A stretch of DNA of 64,000 nucleotides from Capra hircus. Lineage: Eukaryota > Chordata > Mammalia > Artiodactyla > Bovidae. Location of the stretch: NCBI RefSeq assembly GCF_001704415.2, contig NC_030811.1, forward strand, positions 5,614,501 to 5,678,500. The letters are read 5' to 3'. Made by a program: the position numbers and the translations under genes. The notes under the pieces are model-generated. The model searched no databases. It was not told the origin of the DNA and worked only from the letters and a program-made list of their open reading frames with translations. Shown here in pieces: positions 42,879-52,027 of the stretch; position 1 is the first letter of the stretch, and each line of letters opens with the position of its first letter.

Positions 42879-44155
42879 TACAGGAAAATGGTACTATGAT
42901 AACTGAATAAAGATTTTTTTTTTAATGTCAGGAAGAACTAACTTTGTTGTTGTTATTCCTCATCTGTGATGACTCGTTAGTTATTTTAAAGGCCACATGT
43001 TAGCAAACCGCCATGCAGGGTAAATCGAAAATTTGTGCTTCTCACCCCAGGCTCTTGGGACGCTGGGCAGCAAGGACATTTAAGATCAGGAAGAAAATGA
43101 ATTTTTTCATTTCTGTAATATATGTTTCTGAGTATTTCAGACCATATGCATGAAGAAGGTTGGTGCTGCCCTGGGGAAGGGGACACCACATGTCAGGCAG
43201 GCTCCCACCCCCTCACTCCCCTGCTGCACACCACACAGCCATCTGGTCAACCTGAATTTTTTTTTTTTTTTTTAACCAAGCAGGGGGTTGGCTAGTGGTG
43301 AAACTAGGCCTAGACTCAAGGCTCCTGAAACCCAGGGCTCTCCTCTGCACCCTTCTGCTGCTCTTGTTCATTACCTTCCAGCGGCCCCGCCAGTCTCCTC
43401 TCTCCCCTCCCCTCCAGGCGCAGCTCCGGCCAGCGTGGCCCAGCCCCCTGAAGTCACCAGCTCGTGGCTCCCTGGTGTCTGGTGTGGCTGCCAGGCGTCG
43501 CCTCTGTTCACTCACTGGGCCTATTCACTGGCCCTGGCTGCGGCCCCGAGAGACGCGGGGGCATTGTTCAGTCTCAGAGGTGGCGGCAGTGCTGACAAAG
43601 TCCTCAGGGGCCGGGGGAGGGCGGGAGCGCCCTCCGGAAGAGCAGAACAGGGGGAGCCTGCGGGGCTTCTCAGTCATGTCGCCTCAGCCCTGTCCTGTCT
43701 GGGCCCCTTCGAAAGCCGCCTCACCTGGGGGCAGATTCGGTTCCTTCCCCAGTCGCGCCCTTCCCGTGCGTCGTGGGGCCTCCCGCCCCTCCAGCCTCCT
43801 CTCTGAGCTCCCCCTGCTCTGGGCTTACGGGCACTTGGCTCTTAGCCCTGGTGCTGTTGCTGTGCATTTGGGTCTGAGTCCTGTTCCGTTTCCTCCAACC
43901 AGACGGGAAGGTGGGACTCGTCCGCTGCACCTTGACCTGGCCCAGAGCTGCTGGCCATTCAGACACCGGCCTCTCCTGGGAGCCTGAGCTTGGCAGTTTA
44001 TCTTACAATTAAGAAAATAAATCGGTCTGTTTGATGGTAATGGAGGATTTCTTTATGAATGGTGACGCCAATATTCAAAAAAGGGGAAAAAAATGTTAGG
44101 AATATCATTCTTACCCGCTCCCTCCTTCCTTCCATTAGGCAGTTTTCCCCTCACT
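42879..44155. other. Unique sequence with a GC-rich open block (43280-43990)
   Basis: A T-run (43257-43273) precedes a GC-rich segment in which two + frames are open: 43295-43987 (230 codons) and 43288-43806. The first has a Leu-rich stretch near its N-terminus and is followed by AATAAA near 44017. No family is recognised. Two long overlapping frames suggest low stop density rather than coding, so this is not called a gene. Confidence 0.3.
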
Positions 44156-44363
44156 GGTGAAAGTGTTAGTTGCTCAGTTGTGTCCAATTCTTTGTGACCC
44201 CATGGACTGTAGCCCGCCAGGCTCCTCTGTCCATGGGATTCTCCAGGCAAGAATACTGGAGTGGGGTGCCATATTCTCCTCCAGGGGGTCTTCCCGACCC
44301 GTGGATGGAAACCAGGTCTCCTGTGTTATAGGCGGATCCTCTACCATCTGAGCCACCAGGTAA
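44156..44363 (-). mobile_element. Bov-tA SINE
   Basis: GTTAGTTGCTCAGTTGTGTC to CTCTACCATCTGAGCCACCA, full length. Confidence 0.93.
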
Positions 44364-46364
44364 AGGGGCATAAATGTGATCGGAAGACCCCTCTCTGTTG
44401 AAATTCTCTCTGCTCTTTCTGGCTGGCACGGAAGAGAAACCCTCTTTGAAGATGCCCATCCCCACCCCACAAGGCTGCCCCGCTCTCCTCTGACAGCAAC
44501 CCCACCTTCCCTCCAGGCACTCAAGCTTCCCAAGCTCCCCCTCCTCTTAGCCTCTGAAACCCTGCTTTCTGGAAGGGTGAGCCACGCACCCAAAGTGTGA
44601 GTCTAAGCCCTTGTGTTCTTTCTCTGGGTGGTTTCCCAGCATCGCTGTGGCAGAATGGGCCTCTGCCACCCACTCACACCAGTGAGTGATTTCTCTAGTC
44701 CCCAGTCCCTTCACCTGGGAAGTAGGGTCGCACACCCGCCCCCTCTCTCTTGGGGATGGGGGCAAAGGAAGCAAGAGTGTACCCCAGCACTTTGTGACTG
44801 GTAAGATGGTATCGTAAGACTCTACCCTGAGAGGAGGGTCAGGCTGCAGTGCAGAGAGGGGGCATGTTTTGGGTTCTAGCAGAGTTCTTGCCCTGTGTCC
44901 TAAGCTACACACGTTCCTAACCCACACATCACGTCACCTGTCCCCCGAGGCTCCCCCTCCCGGCTCTGAAGCCCAGGTATCATCCTGTATCCCCCACAGG
45001 ACTCACCTCCTCTGGGAAGGGAGGAGAGCCCACAGGAAGGCCAGGTGGAAGGTGGACGAACCTCTTGACATTAGAAAGAGTTCCGTGAGAGGAGCTTTCT
45101 TGAGGGCCATAGAGTTCCCTTCAGTTCCCCTGTTTCCACCTCCATATAGCAAATCCGCCATCTCCTCCTCAGCACAGGCGGCTCCGCACAGCTGTGTCCT
45201 CTGAACGTCCCTCTTGTCCTCGATGGGAACCCAGTCACACTCGTCCCCGTGCTCATGGAACAAGCCCCAGGGGACACAGAAGCTGCCATCTGGGCTTTAA
45301 GGAGTGCTTTCTAATACCTTACACTTGAGAAGGGAACACGCTGTCTCAAAGAACTAGCCAGGAGTTCCGCCAGCTCTGAAAGTCCCCCTGCAGCAGAGGA
45401 GGGGGCTTATCCTGAGGACTGGATAAGCCCAGTCCAGTCTAAGCGGGACAGCATCTCGTGCAGAGAAGGGGAAGTGGGGGGCGTTGGGGGAGGCTGGAGG
45501 GAGCGGCCCTGCCCTCCCTCCTTTCCATGGAGAACGCCTGTCAGTTCTCCAGCACACACCCCAGAGTGCAGGGAACACCCCAGAGAGACAGAGGAAGGGC
45601 CTTGCGTCCAGGGCCCCGGCCAGAGTGGAAAGCAGGGACCATGACACTTCTCACGGGACCACCGTGGCCCCGGGAGCCGGTCCGTTCCAGGCCACTGTGC
45701 GGCCATCGCTGCAGCCAGTGAAGGACACGCCACCACCCCTGGGGCCCAAGGGCATCCACACAGGATAGCACAGGGGCTTCCTTCTCCCGGTTGGCCCACC
45801 TGGACCCAGCCTCACTCCTGCTGGGCTGTGGGTCTCACTCACAGTCCGCCCCCTCCTGCCCTGTCTGCCCTGCAAAGCTGCTGGATTCAAATCTCTCCCT
45901 CCTCAGGGGCCCCACTTGCCACCTTCCCCTCCCCACTCCCCCAACCCCTTCTCCAAGTGGGCCTTGCTTCTAAAACCTTTGGTGTGCACCTTTCTTCAAA
46001 AGAGCTTGGGGTCTTGCTCCTAGGGGCCTTTCACATCATAAGCCTGGAGACCTTCAAGGGCACGGTGACAGCAGTCTACCTCCTGCTTTCCCTGGAGCTC
46101 CTCCCTGCTCACCCTGGGGGCTGAGATCTCTGCTTGGTGTGGTGGCTCCTGGGATAATGGGGTCCCTGGAAAAAGACCTGGTTACTCCCAGTGCTCCCAT
46201 CTAGGAAATATGGGAGGGAAGGTGCCAGCCTACCTTGAGCCTTGGCCCCACCCCCTTCTGTCTCCCTGCCTGTTGAGGGGGGGGACACTGACCACACACC
46301 TGGCCCCCGCCCGGACCAGTGCTGGGCAGACGATGAGTTGGGGCAGGGAGAGGAAACATGCATG
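44364..46364. other. Unique GC-rich intronic sequence
   Basis: Two kilobases with no recognised interspersed repeat, the longest clean stretch outside 10.9-13.4 kb and 37-39.3 kb. Several overlapping open frames, none with a recognisable product. Confidence 0.35.
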
Positions 46365-46556
46365 CTTCCCAGGTGGCCCGCCTGCCAGCGCAGGAGGCAT
46401 GATTCGATCCCTGGGTTGGGAAGATCCCCTGGAGAAGGAAACGGCAATCTGCTCTCCCGTTCTTGCCTGGAGAATCCTATGGACAGAGGAGCCTGGCAGA
46501 CTGCAGTCCACGAGGTCACAAAGAGCTGGACACGACTGAGCAACTGAGCACACACA
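46365..46556 (+). mobile_element. Bov-tA SINE, head deletion
   Basis: CTTCCCAGGTGGCCCGCCTG lacks the GGTAAAGAATC segment. It continues GATTCGATCCCTGGGTTGGG to GGACACGACTGAGCAACTGA. Confidence 0.9.
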
Positions 46557-47007
46557 AGACAGTCACCTGTTTTCGTCTGGTTTGGTTTGGCCTGAAGCAG
46601 CCTGTTGTTCACTGGTAGGCCTGGTGCAGATGAGATGGGCTGAGGCTCATAGGGCCACAGAGTCAGGAGTGGGGGATGTGATGAATCGGGAGGTGGTCTA
46701 GGGGGTGAGGATGGAAGCAGAAGAAGGAGCACCAGTGCACAGGGCTGGCGAGCAGAGGAGTCTGGACAGGGCACAGGGCAGCACAGTGTAGGCGCGTGGC
46801 TTGTAGGATGATCAGTCTTTGTCAAGGTCAAAGGGAGCAAGAGGGTGGCCCTGGGTCCGTGCTCACTGACATCTTTGGCTTGCATGCCTATTGTACTTTT
46901 AAATAATTTAAAAATTGTATTCAGTTACCTATAAACGTGAGAGACCAGACCCAAATCCAGAGCCCGCCTGTCTTGGAAACAAATCAGTATCAGGCAGCAT
47001 TATTGTG
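46557..47007. other. Unique intronic sequence
   Basis: No repeat or exon recognised. Confidence 0.35.
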
Positions 47008-47770
47008 TTGTTTCCTAGAGCTTCCGTAACAAAGTAGCCCAAACTAGGTAGCTCAAATCCACAGCAGTTTATTCTCTCGTAATTCCACAGGCTGGAAGTC
47101 TGAACCAAGGTGTCAGCAGCACCACACCCCCTCTGAGACTGAATAGCCTCCCACCTTGCCGCCTCTAGCTTCCTTTTTCCAGTATTATTGAGAAATAATT
47201 GATGTGCGTCACTGTATATGTTTAAGGCATACAGCATGGTACTTTGAATTGCTCGTATTGTGAAATGATGATCACAGTGGGTGAGCTAACATCCCTCATC
47301 TCTACAGAAACAAGAAAAGAAATGAATAGGAAGAACTTTTTCCTTGTGATGAGAGAGCTCTCAGGAGTTAACTGTCCTGTATCATACAGCAGTGTTAACT
47401 ACAGCCATCATTTTGTACATTGCATCCCCGGGAGTTAGTTATCTGATCATTGAAAATTTGGACCTTTGGACCACCCTCCTCCAGTCTTCTGGCTTCTGAT
47501 GGTTGCCGGCAGCGCTTGGCATTCCTTGGCTCATCGAGACCTCACCCCAGTGTCTGCCTCCGTCATTACGTGGCCTTCTCCTGTGTGTGTATCTGTGTCT
47601 TCTCCCCTTATAAGGACACTACACGTGGGGTTAAGAGTCCAGCCTGTTTCAGTATAATCTCAGCTCGATTCTGTCTGCAAAGATCTATTTCCAAATAAGG
47701 TCACATTCATAGGCACTGCGGGTTCGGACTTTAACTTATCTGTTTGGGGGACTCCATTCAGCCATAACCA
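47008..47770 (-). mobile_element. MLT1-type LTR, antisense, split by an L1 fragment
   Basis: CTTCCGTAACAAAGTAGCCC to GCCTCTAGCTTCC forms the left part. TTCTGGCTTCTGATGGTTGC, TTATAAGGACACTACACGTG and CAAATAAGGTCACATTCATA to CAGCCATAACCA form the right part. Both ends of the LTR are recognisable. Confidence 0.82.
47172..47486 (-). mobile_element. L1 fragment inside the MLT1 LTR
   Basis: CCAGTATTATTGAGAAATAA, TAAGGCATACAGCATGGTAC and GTGGGTGAGCTAACATCCCT are antisense L1M 3' sequence. It interrupts the LTR and is therefore younger than it. Confidence 0.78.
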
Positions 47771-48041
47771 TGATCAGGCATAATCAGGCAGGTGTGAGTG
47801 ACAATCGCCTGCCTTAGACAGGCCTCCAGGATTGCACAAAGCCTGTGGACTGTGCAGCCTCTCACTCTGGGCAGATTCATGCCTGGGTCTCCTGCCAGTT
47901 CTTTGTCCCCCACGTCCCACCCACTTCTTCCTGATTCCAGTCCTATCCAGGTCTTCACTCCGCAAGGCGCTTCCTTCCTAACACCACCCCAGCGATCCTC
48001 TTCACAGTGATTCTAGCTCTTGCACACCCACAGTGGCAGTT
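47771..48041. other. Unique intronic sequence
   Basis: No repeat recognised. Confidence 0.35.
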
Positions 48042-48238
48042 TTGAAGTGAAGTCGCTCAGTCGTGTCCGACTCTTTGCGACCCCATGGACTGTAGCCTAC
48101 CAGGCTTCTCTGTCCATGGGATTCTCCAGGCAAGAGTACTGGAGTGGGTTACCATTTCCTTCTCCAGGGGATCTTCCCGACCCAGGGATCGAACTCGGGT
48201 CTCCCGCATTGGAGGCAGATGCTTTAACCTCTGAGCCG
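48042..48238 (-). mobile_element. Bov-tA SINE upstream of the PRKAG2 exon
   Basis: GAAGTGAAGTCGCTCAGTCG to TTAACCTCTGAGCCGG, little diverged. It ends about 490 bases before the exon. Confidence 0.93.
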
Positions 48239-48691
48239 GTTTTCACATCACGCATTTTGACAATAACAGCGTGTCTGGTCTGGTCCTTGGTGTAGTCATG
48301 TGACTTCTGACCTTCATCTCTGCTGGATATGAACTTCCTTATGTCTTATCCCAAGGACTATGGGATCCACTCCACACACTCTCGACACCATGCTTTGTAG
48401 GGGAGGGAGGGGAGATCCAATAGTCTTGGACTAAATATGAAAATCACATCCGACCAGTGTGCATAAGTCTTATCACCTGACAACTTCTGAACTGTCCCTG
48501 TCACAGCAAGGGGGACTCTGCCCACGACTCAGGTTGGGTGGGGCAGGGATTTCTAGACACAACCAGTTCTAAGGGATTAGAAGTAGTTTACGCAAGCTTG
48601 TCCCCAGCATTCAGAATTGAATCATTTAGATTCTTGCCGTGTGAGACTCCCAGCACTTGCAGCTGGGAGCCCTTTTCTCCATGTCAGCAAA
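48239..48691. other. Unique sequence just upstream of the exon
   Basis: No repeat seen. It is open in the exon's reading frame from 48538, but this part does not resemble gamma-2. Confidence 0.4.
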
Positions 48692-48727
48692 TTGCTCACA
48701 CCCTTTGTGGTCCCTCCTCCACCCCAG
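48692..48727 (+). promoter_or_regulatory. PRKAG2: Splice acceptor and branch-point region of the PRKAG2 exon
   Basis: A pyrimidine-rich tract (CCCTTTGTGGTCCCTCCTCC) runs into CCCCAG, ending at 48727. A plausible branch point, TGCTCAC with the branch A near 48698, lies about 30 bases upstream of the exon. Residues encoded upstream of the AG in the same frame do not match gamma-2, which places the boundary here. Confidence 0.85.
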
Positions 48728-48939
48728 GCCTCTCTTCCTCTCCGTCAACACCCACCCAAGTGGCCAAGCAGCACACGTTCCCTCTCGAGTCCTACAAGCA
48801 CGAGCCTGAGCGACTGGAAAATCGCATCGATGCCTCCTCTTCGCCTCCGGACACAGGCCAGAGGTTCAGCCCGTCCTCCTTCCAGAGCGCAGCCAGGCCT
48901 CCGTCAGCATCGCCGACACATCCTTCTCCCTCCAAATCT
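48728..48939 (+). CDS. PRKAG2: PRKAG2 internal coding exon (AMPK gamma-2, long-isoform N-terminal extension)
   Basis: The exon encodes 70 full codons plus the last two bases of a split glycine codon (phase 1 in, codon boundary out). Its product matches human AMPK gamma-2 residues 158-228 as I recall them: a Ser/Thr/Pro-rich start, then the block HTFPLESYKHEPERLENR, then SSPPDTGQRF and a second Ser/Pro-rich end. Gamma-2 is the AMP/ADP/ATP-sensing regulatory subunit of the AMPK heterotrimer. The nucleotide-binding CBS repeats lie further downstream and are not in this window. This exon belongs to the extension found in the long form and absent from the short gamma-2b form. No domain fold is expected; several SP/TP dipeptides are visible. 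There is no in-frame stop, and intact splice sites on both sides argue against a retrocopy. Nine residues differ from human, eight of them from residue 192 onward. The exon number (4) is inferred from the human gene. Confidence 0.95.
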
Positions 48940-48945
48940 GTAAGT
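48937..48945 (+). promoter_or_regulatory. PRKAG2: Splice donor of the PRKAG2 exon
   Basis: TCT|GTAAGT matches the U1 donor consensus at all six intronic positions. The cut falls after codon 228 (human numbering), so the next exon starts in phase 0. The reading frame continues open for about 70 bases into the intron but loses similarity to gamma-2 at this point. Confidence 0.9.
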
Positions 48946-49091
48946 CTGGGCCTCCTCCTGGGGGCCAGGCTGCCGGGCGTGGGAGGGAGGGCAGAGTCTG
49001 GATATAGCTGAAGCTAAGGCTGGGCACTCCTGACACCTTGGGTGTATTTTATCGTAAATCACACTCTAAGAACAAAAGTGGCGAGAGCACA

Positions 49092-49440
49092 GTTATTGCT
49101 GTTGTTATTCAGCTGCTAAGTCATGTTTGACCCTTTGTGACCCCCTGGGCTGTAGCACACCAGGCTTCCCTGTCCTTCACCATCTCCCAGAGCTTGCTCA
49201 GACTTGTCCATTGAGTCACTGATGCCATCCAACCGTCTCATCTTCTGTCGTCCCCTTCTCCTTCTGCCTTCAGTCTTTCTTAGCATCAGGGTCTTTTCCA
49301 GTGAGTTGGCTCTTTGCATCAGGTAACCAAGGTATTGGAGCTTCAGCTTCAGCATCAGTCCTTCCCATGAACATTCAGGGTTGATTTCCTTTAGGATACA
49401 CTGGTTTGATTTCCTTGCAGTCCAAAGGAATCTCATAAGA
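49092..49440 (-). mobile_element. BovB 3' end, antisense
   Basis: TTGCTGTTGTTATTCAGCTG to TCCAAAGGAATCTCATAAG; C-terminal tail only, more diverged than the other copies. It begins about 150 bases after the exon. Confidence 0.9.
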
Positions 49441-49968
49441 GCAGAATGGGCAAGTGGAAATCAAATGGACAGTAGCTTCTGGAACATGGCCAGGAAAATT
49501 TTTTTCTCTCTTAGCTTCTTTTTAAAAATCAGTTATTAAAAGCTTTATTTGAATTTGCCATGATTGGGATACTAAAGTAAAAATTCATAGGCAAAGCAGA
49601 AAAATATTGTTTTTTTTAATAGAAATTTTATTCTAGCTTTTTAAGATTTAGAGTCTGACATCATTTGACTTGGGAAACGGTCTTGGAAAGATGAGCCTTT
49701 CCAAGCAGAGTGGGTTAGTGAAACGGGTGTCTTTGCATCCTTCAGAGGATCAGAGCTAGTGGATATGAATGGAGGAGGATGGCTTAATGCCAGCACTTAA
49801 ACACTCTGCATTTTCACACCGTGGGCCTGAAATGTGGGGACCACCATCACCGCCTCCTAGTTTATGTTGGGACCACAGACATGCACTATCATTCCTGTGC
49901 CCAACAAGGATATAAAAACCACATCACTGAAGTCTTTGCATATGGATGTAACTAGTCTAGTCAGTGTG
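49441..49968. other. Unique AT-rich intronic sequence
   Basis: No repeat clearly recognised in about 0.5 kb. Confidence 0.35.
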
Positions 49969-50107
49969 GTATTAGTGTCCAGCAGCTGCTGTAACAAAGG
50001 GGCACAAACTGGGGGGCTTGAAACAACAGGAAGCCATCATCTCATGTTCTGGTGCCTGGAAGCCTGAGATCAAGGTTTTGGCACAACAGTGTGCCCACGG
50101 AAGTCTC

Positions 50108-50148
50108 AGGGGGCGGCGGGGCGGCGGGGCGGCGGGGCGGCGGGGCAG
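50108..50148 (+). repeat. (GGCGGGGC)n minisatellite
   Basis: An 8-base unit GGCGGGGC is repeated about 4.5 times without visible change inside the MLT1. Each unit carries a GGGG run and two CpGs when joined. Confidence 0.95.
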
Positions 50149-50317
50149 GGCAGAGCCTTCCTTGTCTGCCCAGCTTCCAGGAGCCCTATAGTTTTCTTGG
50201 TTTGTGGCAGCTTTCTTCCAGTCTATGCTTGCATCTTCACTTGCTGTCTTTTCCCGGACTCTGTTTGTGCCCAGATTTTCCTCTTATAAGAACATCATTC
50301 ATATTGGATTAGGATCC

Positions 50318-50530
50318 AGCTTGGTGGCTCAGACGGTAAAGAATCCGCCTGCACTGCAGGAGACTTGGGTTAGATTCCTGGGTTGGGAAGGCCCCCCAGA
50401 GACAGGAATGCCAGCTCACTCCAGTGTTCTTGCCTGGAGAACCCCATGGACAGAGGAGCCTGGTGGGCTATAGTCCATGGGGTCTGTGGGCTGTAGCCCA
50501 AAGAGTCAGACACAACTGAACGACTAATAC
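50318..50530 (+). mobile_element. Bov-tA SINE inside MLT1
   Basis: CCAGCTTGGTGGCTCAGACG to CAGACACAACTGAACGACTA. A short local duplication (GGTCTGTGGGCTGTAGCCC) sits in the 3' part. Confidence 0.9.
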
Positions 50531-50564
50531 TAACTCAGTATGACCGCTTTAAACATAGATAGGT

Positions 50565-50697
50565 ATATCCTTGGCTACACCAGGTCTTCATTGCGGGATG
50601 TGGGATCTAGTTTCCTGGCCAGGGATTGAACCCAGGCCGCCTGCGTTGGGAGCACGGAGTCTTAGCCACTGAACTGCTGAACCACCAGGGAAGTCCC
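50565..50697 (-). mobile_element. CHR-type SINE 1 of 3
   Basis: GGCTACACCAGGTCTTCATT body, CCAGGGATTGAACCCAGGCC box B, head GAACCACCAGGGAAGTCCC. A small duplication, CTGAACTGCTGAACC, lies in the head. Confidence 0.88.
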
Positions 50698-50701
50698 TGG
50701 A

Positions 50702-50980
50702 TTTTTTTTTTTAAGATTTATTTATTTATTTTGGGGTGTGCTGGGTCTTTGCTGCTGCACGTGGGCTTTCTCTCGTTGCCGTGAGGAGAGGCTGCTCTTC
50801 GTCGCGCTGTGTAGGCTCCTCGCTGCGGTGGCTTCTCTTGTTGTGGCGTGTGATCTCTAGAGCATGGGCTCTGTAGGTGAAGTTCCCCGAGGCACGTGGG
50901 ATCTTCCTGGACCGGGGATTAAACCCATGTCCTCTGCATCGGCAGGCATGTTCTTAACCGCTGGACCACCAAAGAAGCCC
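50702..50980 (-). mobile_element. CHR-type SINE 2 of 3, long form
   Basis: The T-rich tail TTTTTTTTTTAAGATTTATT begins about four bases after the preceding copy. The head is GCTGGACCACCAAAGAAGCC. Confidence 0.88.
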
Positions 50981-50988
50981 GACTTTTA

Positions 50989-51126
50989 AAATAAAATATT
51001 TATTTATTTGGCTGCCCCAAGTCTTAGTTGCAGCATATAGAATCTAGTTTCCTGACCAGGAATTGAACCCAGCCCCCCAACATTGGGAGCACAGGGTCTT
51101 AGCCACTGGACCACCAGGGAAATCCC
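50989..51126 (-). mobile_element. CHR-type SINE 3 of 3, short form
   Basis: AAATAAAATATTTATTTATT tail, GCAGCATATAGAATCTAGTT body, head CTGGACCACCAGGGAAATCC. It has the same orientation as the two preceding copies. Confidence 0.88.
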
Positions 51127-51452
51127 AGGACAACCTCTTTATAACTTAATTACCCCTGCAAAGACCCGATTTTCAAACAAGTGGCATTCATGGGTGTTAG
51201 CGGTCAGGACCTCACAAAGCTTTTGGGAGGACACCATCTAACCATAACACTTGCTGCCTTTGGGAAGAAAGAAGATGTGTTAGTCTGGCAGAGAACCTAC
51301 CATGAATCTTCTCCTTGTTTGTCCAATGATTACTTTATTAGATGTAAGCTTAGCAGAGTATTGTTTTAAGTGCTGAGGGATAAAATGTAAGGTATTGTCC
51401 CTGCCCTCTGGGGCTTACAGTCTTACTGGGAACAGAATAACACTCAAATAAA

Positions 51453-52027
51453 GTCACTGCAGATGGTGACTGCAGCCATGAAATTAAAAGACGCTTACTC
51501 CTTAGAAGAAAAGTTATGACCAACCTAGATAGTGTATTCAAAAGCAGAGACATTACTTTGCCAACTAAGGTCCGTCTAGTCAAGGCTATGGATTTTCCTA
51601 TGGTCATGTATGGATGTGAGAGTTGGACTGTGAAGAAGGCTTAGCGACAGAATTGATGTGTTTGAACTGTGGTGTTGGAGAAGACTCTTGAGAATCCCTT
51701 GGACTGCAAGGAGATCCAACCAGTCCATTCTGAAGGAGATCAGCCCTGGGATTTCTTTGGAAGGAATGATGCTAAAGCTGAAACTCCAGTACTTTGGCCA
51801 CCTCATGCGAAGAGTTGATTCATTGGAAAAGACTCTGATGCTGGGAGGGATTGGGGGCAGGAAGAGAAGGGGACGACCGAGGATGAGATGGCTGGATGGC
51901 GTCACGGACTCGATGGACGTGAGTCTGAGTGAACTCCAGGAGTTGGTGATGGACAGGGAAGCCTGGCGTGCTGCGATTCATGGGGTCGCAAAGAGTCGGA
52001 CACGACTGAGCGACTGAACTGAACTTA
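51453..52027 (+). mobile_element. BovB 3' end, sense
   Basis: It starts CACTGCAGATGGTGACTGCA, passes the YGCESWTVKKA stop region, and ends CGACTGAACTGAACTTAACT. A two-base loss after the stop (GCGACAGAATTG) shifts the tail frame. It is little diverged from the copy at 27372-28574. Confidence 0.93.

Larger units (their letters stand above)
1..48727 (+). other. PRKAG2: PRKAG2 upstream intron (partial)
   Basis: Everything upstream of the acceptor is read as one intron. The preceding human exon encodes Met-containing Ser/Pro-rich sequence that would give an open frame of more than 60 codons, and no such frame occurs on the + strand. The intron therefore extends beyond the left edge. The assignment assumes that no unrecognised alternative exon intervenes. 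Confidence 0.8.
49969..51250 (-). mobile_element. MLT1-type LTR, antisense, carrying four SINEs
   Basis: GTATTAGTGTCCAGCAGCTG, CTGCTGTAACAAAGGGGCAC, TTATAAGAACATCATTCATA and TTGGATTAGGAT form the left part. After the SINEs, AACTTAATTACCCCTGCAAA, AGACCCGATTTTCAAACAAG and GGAGGACACCATCTAACCAT complete it at about 51250. Confidence 0.82.

Noticed and set aside
46109..46885. Minus-strand open frame (258 codons)
   Set aside because: The middle is antisense Bov-tA translation; flanks are Pro/Ser-rich without similarity to anything recognised.
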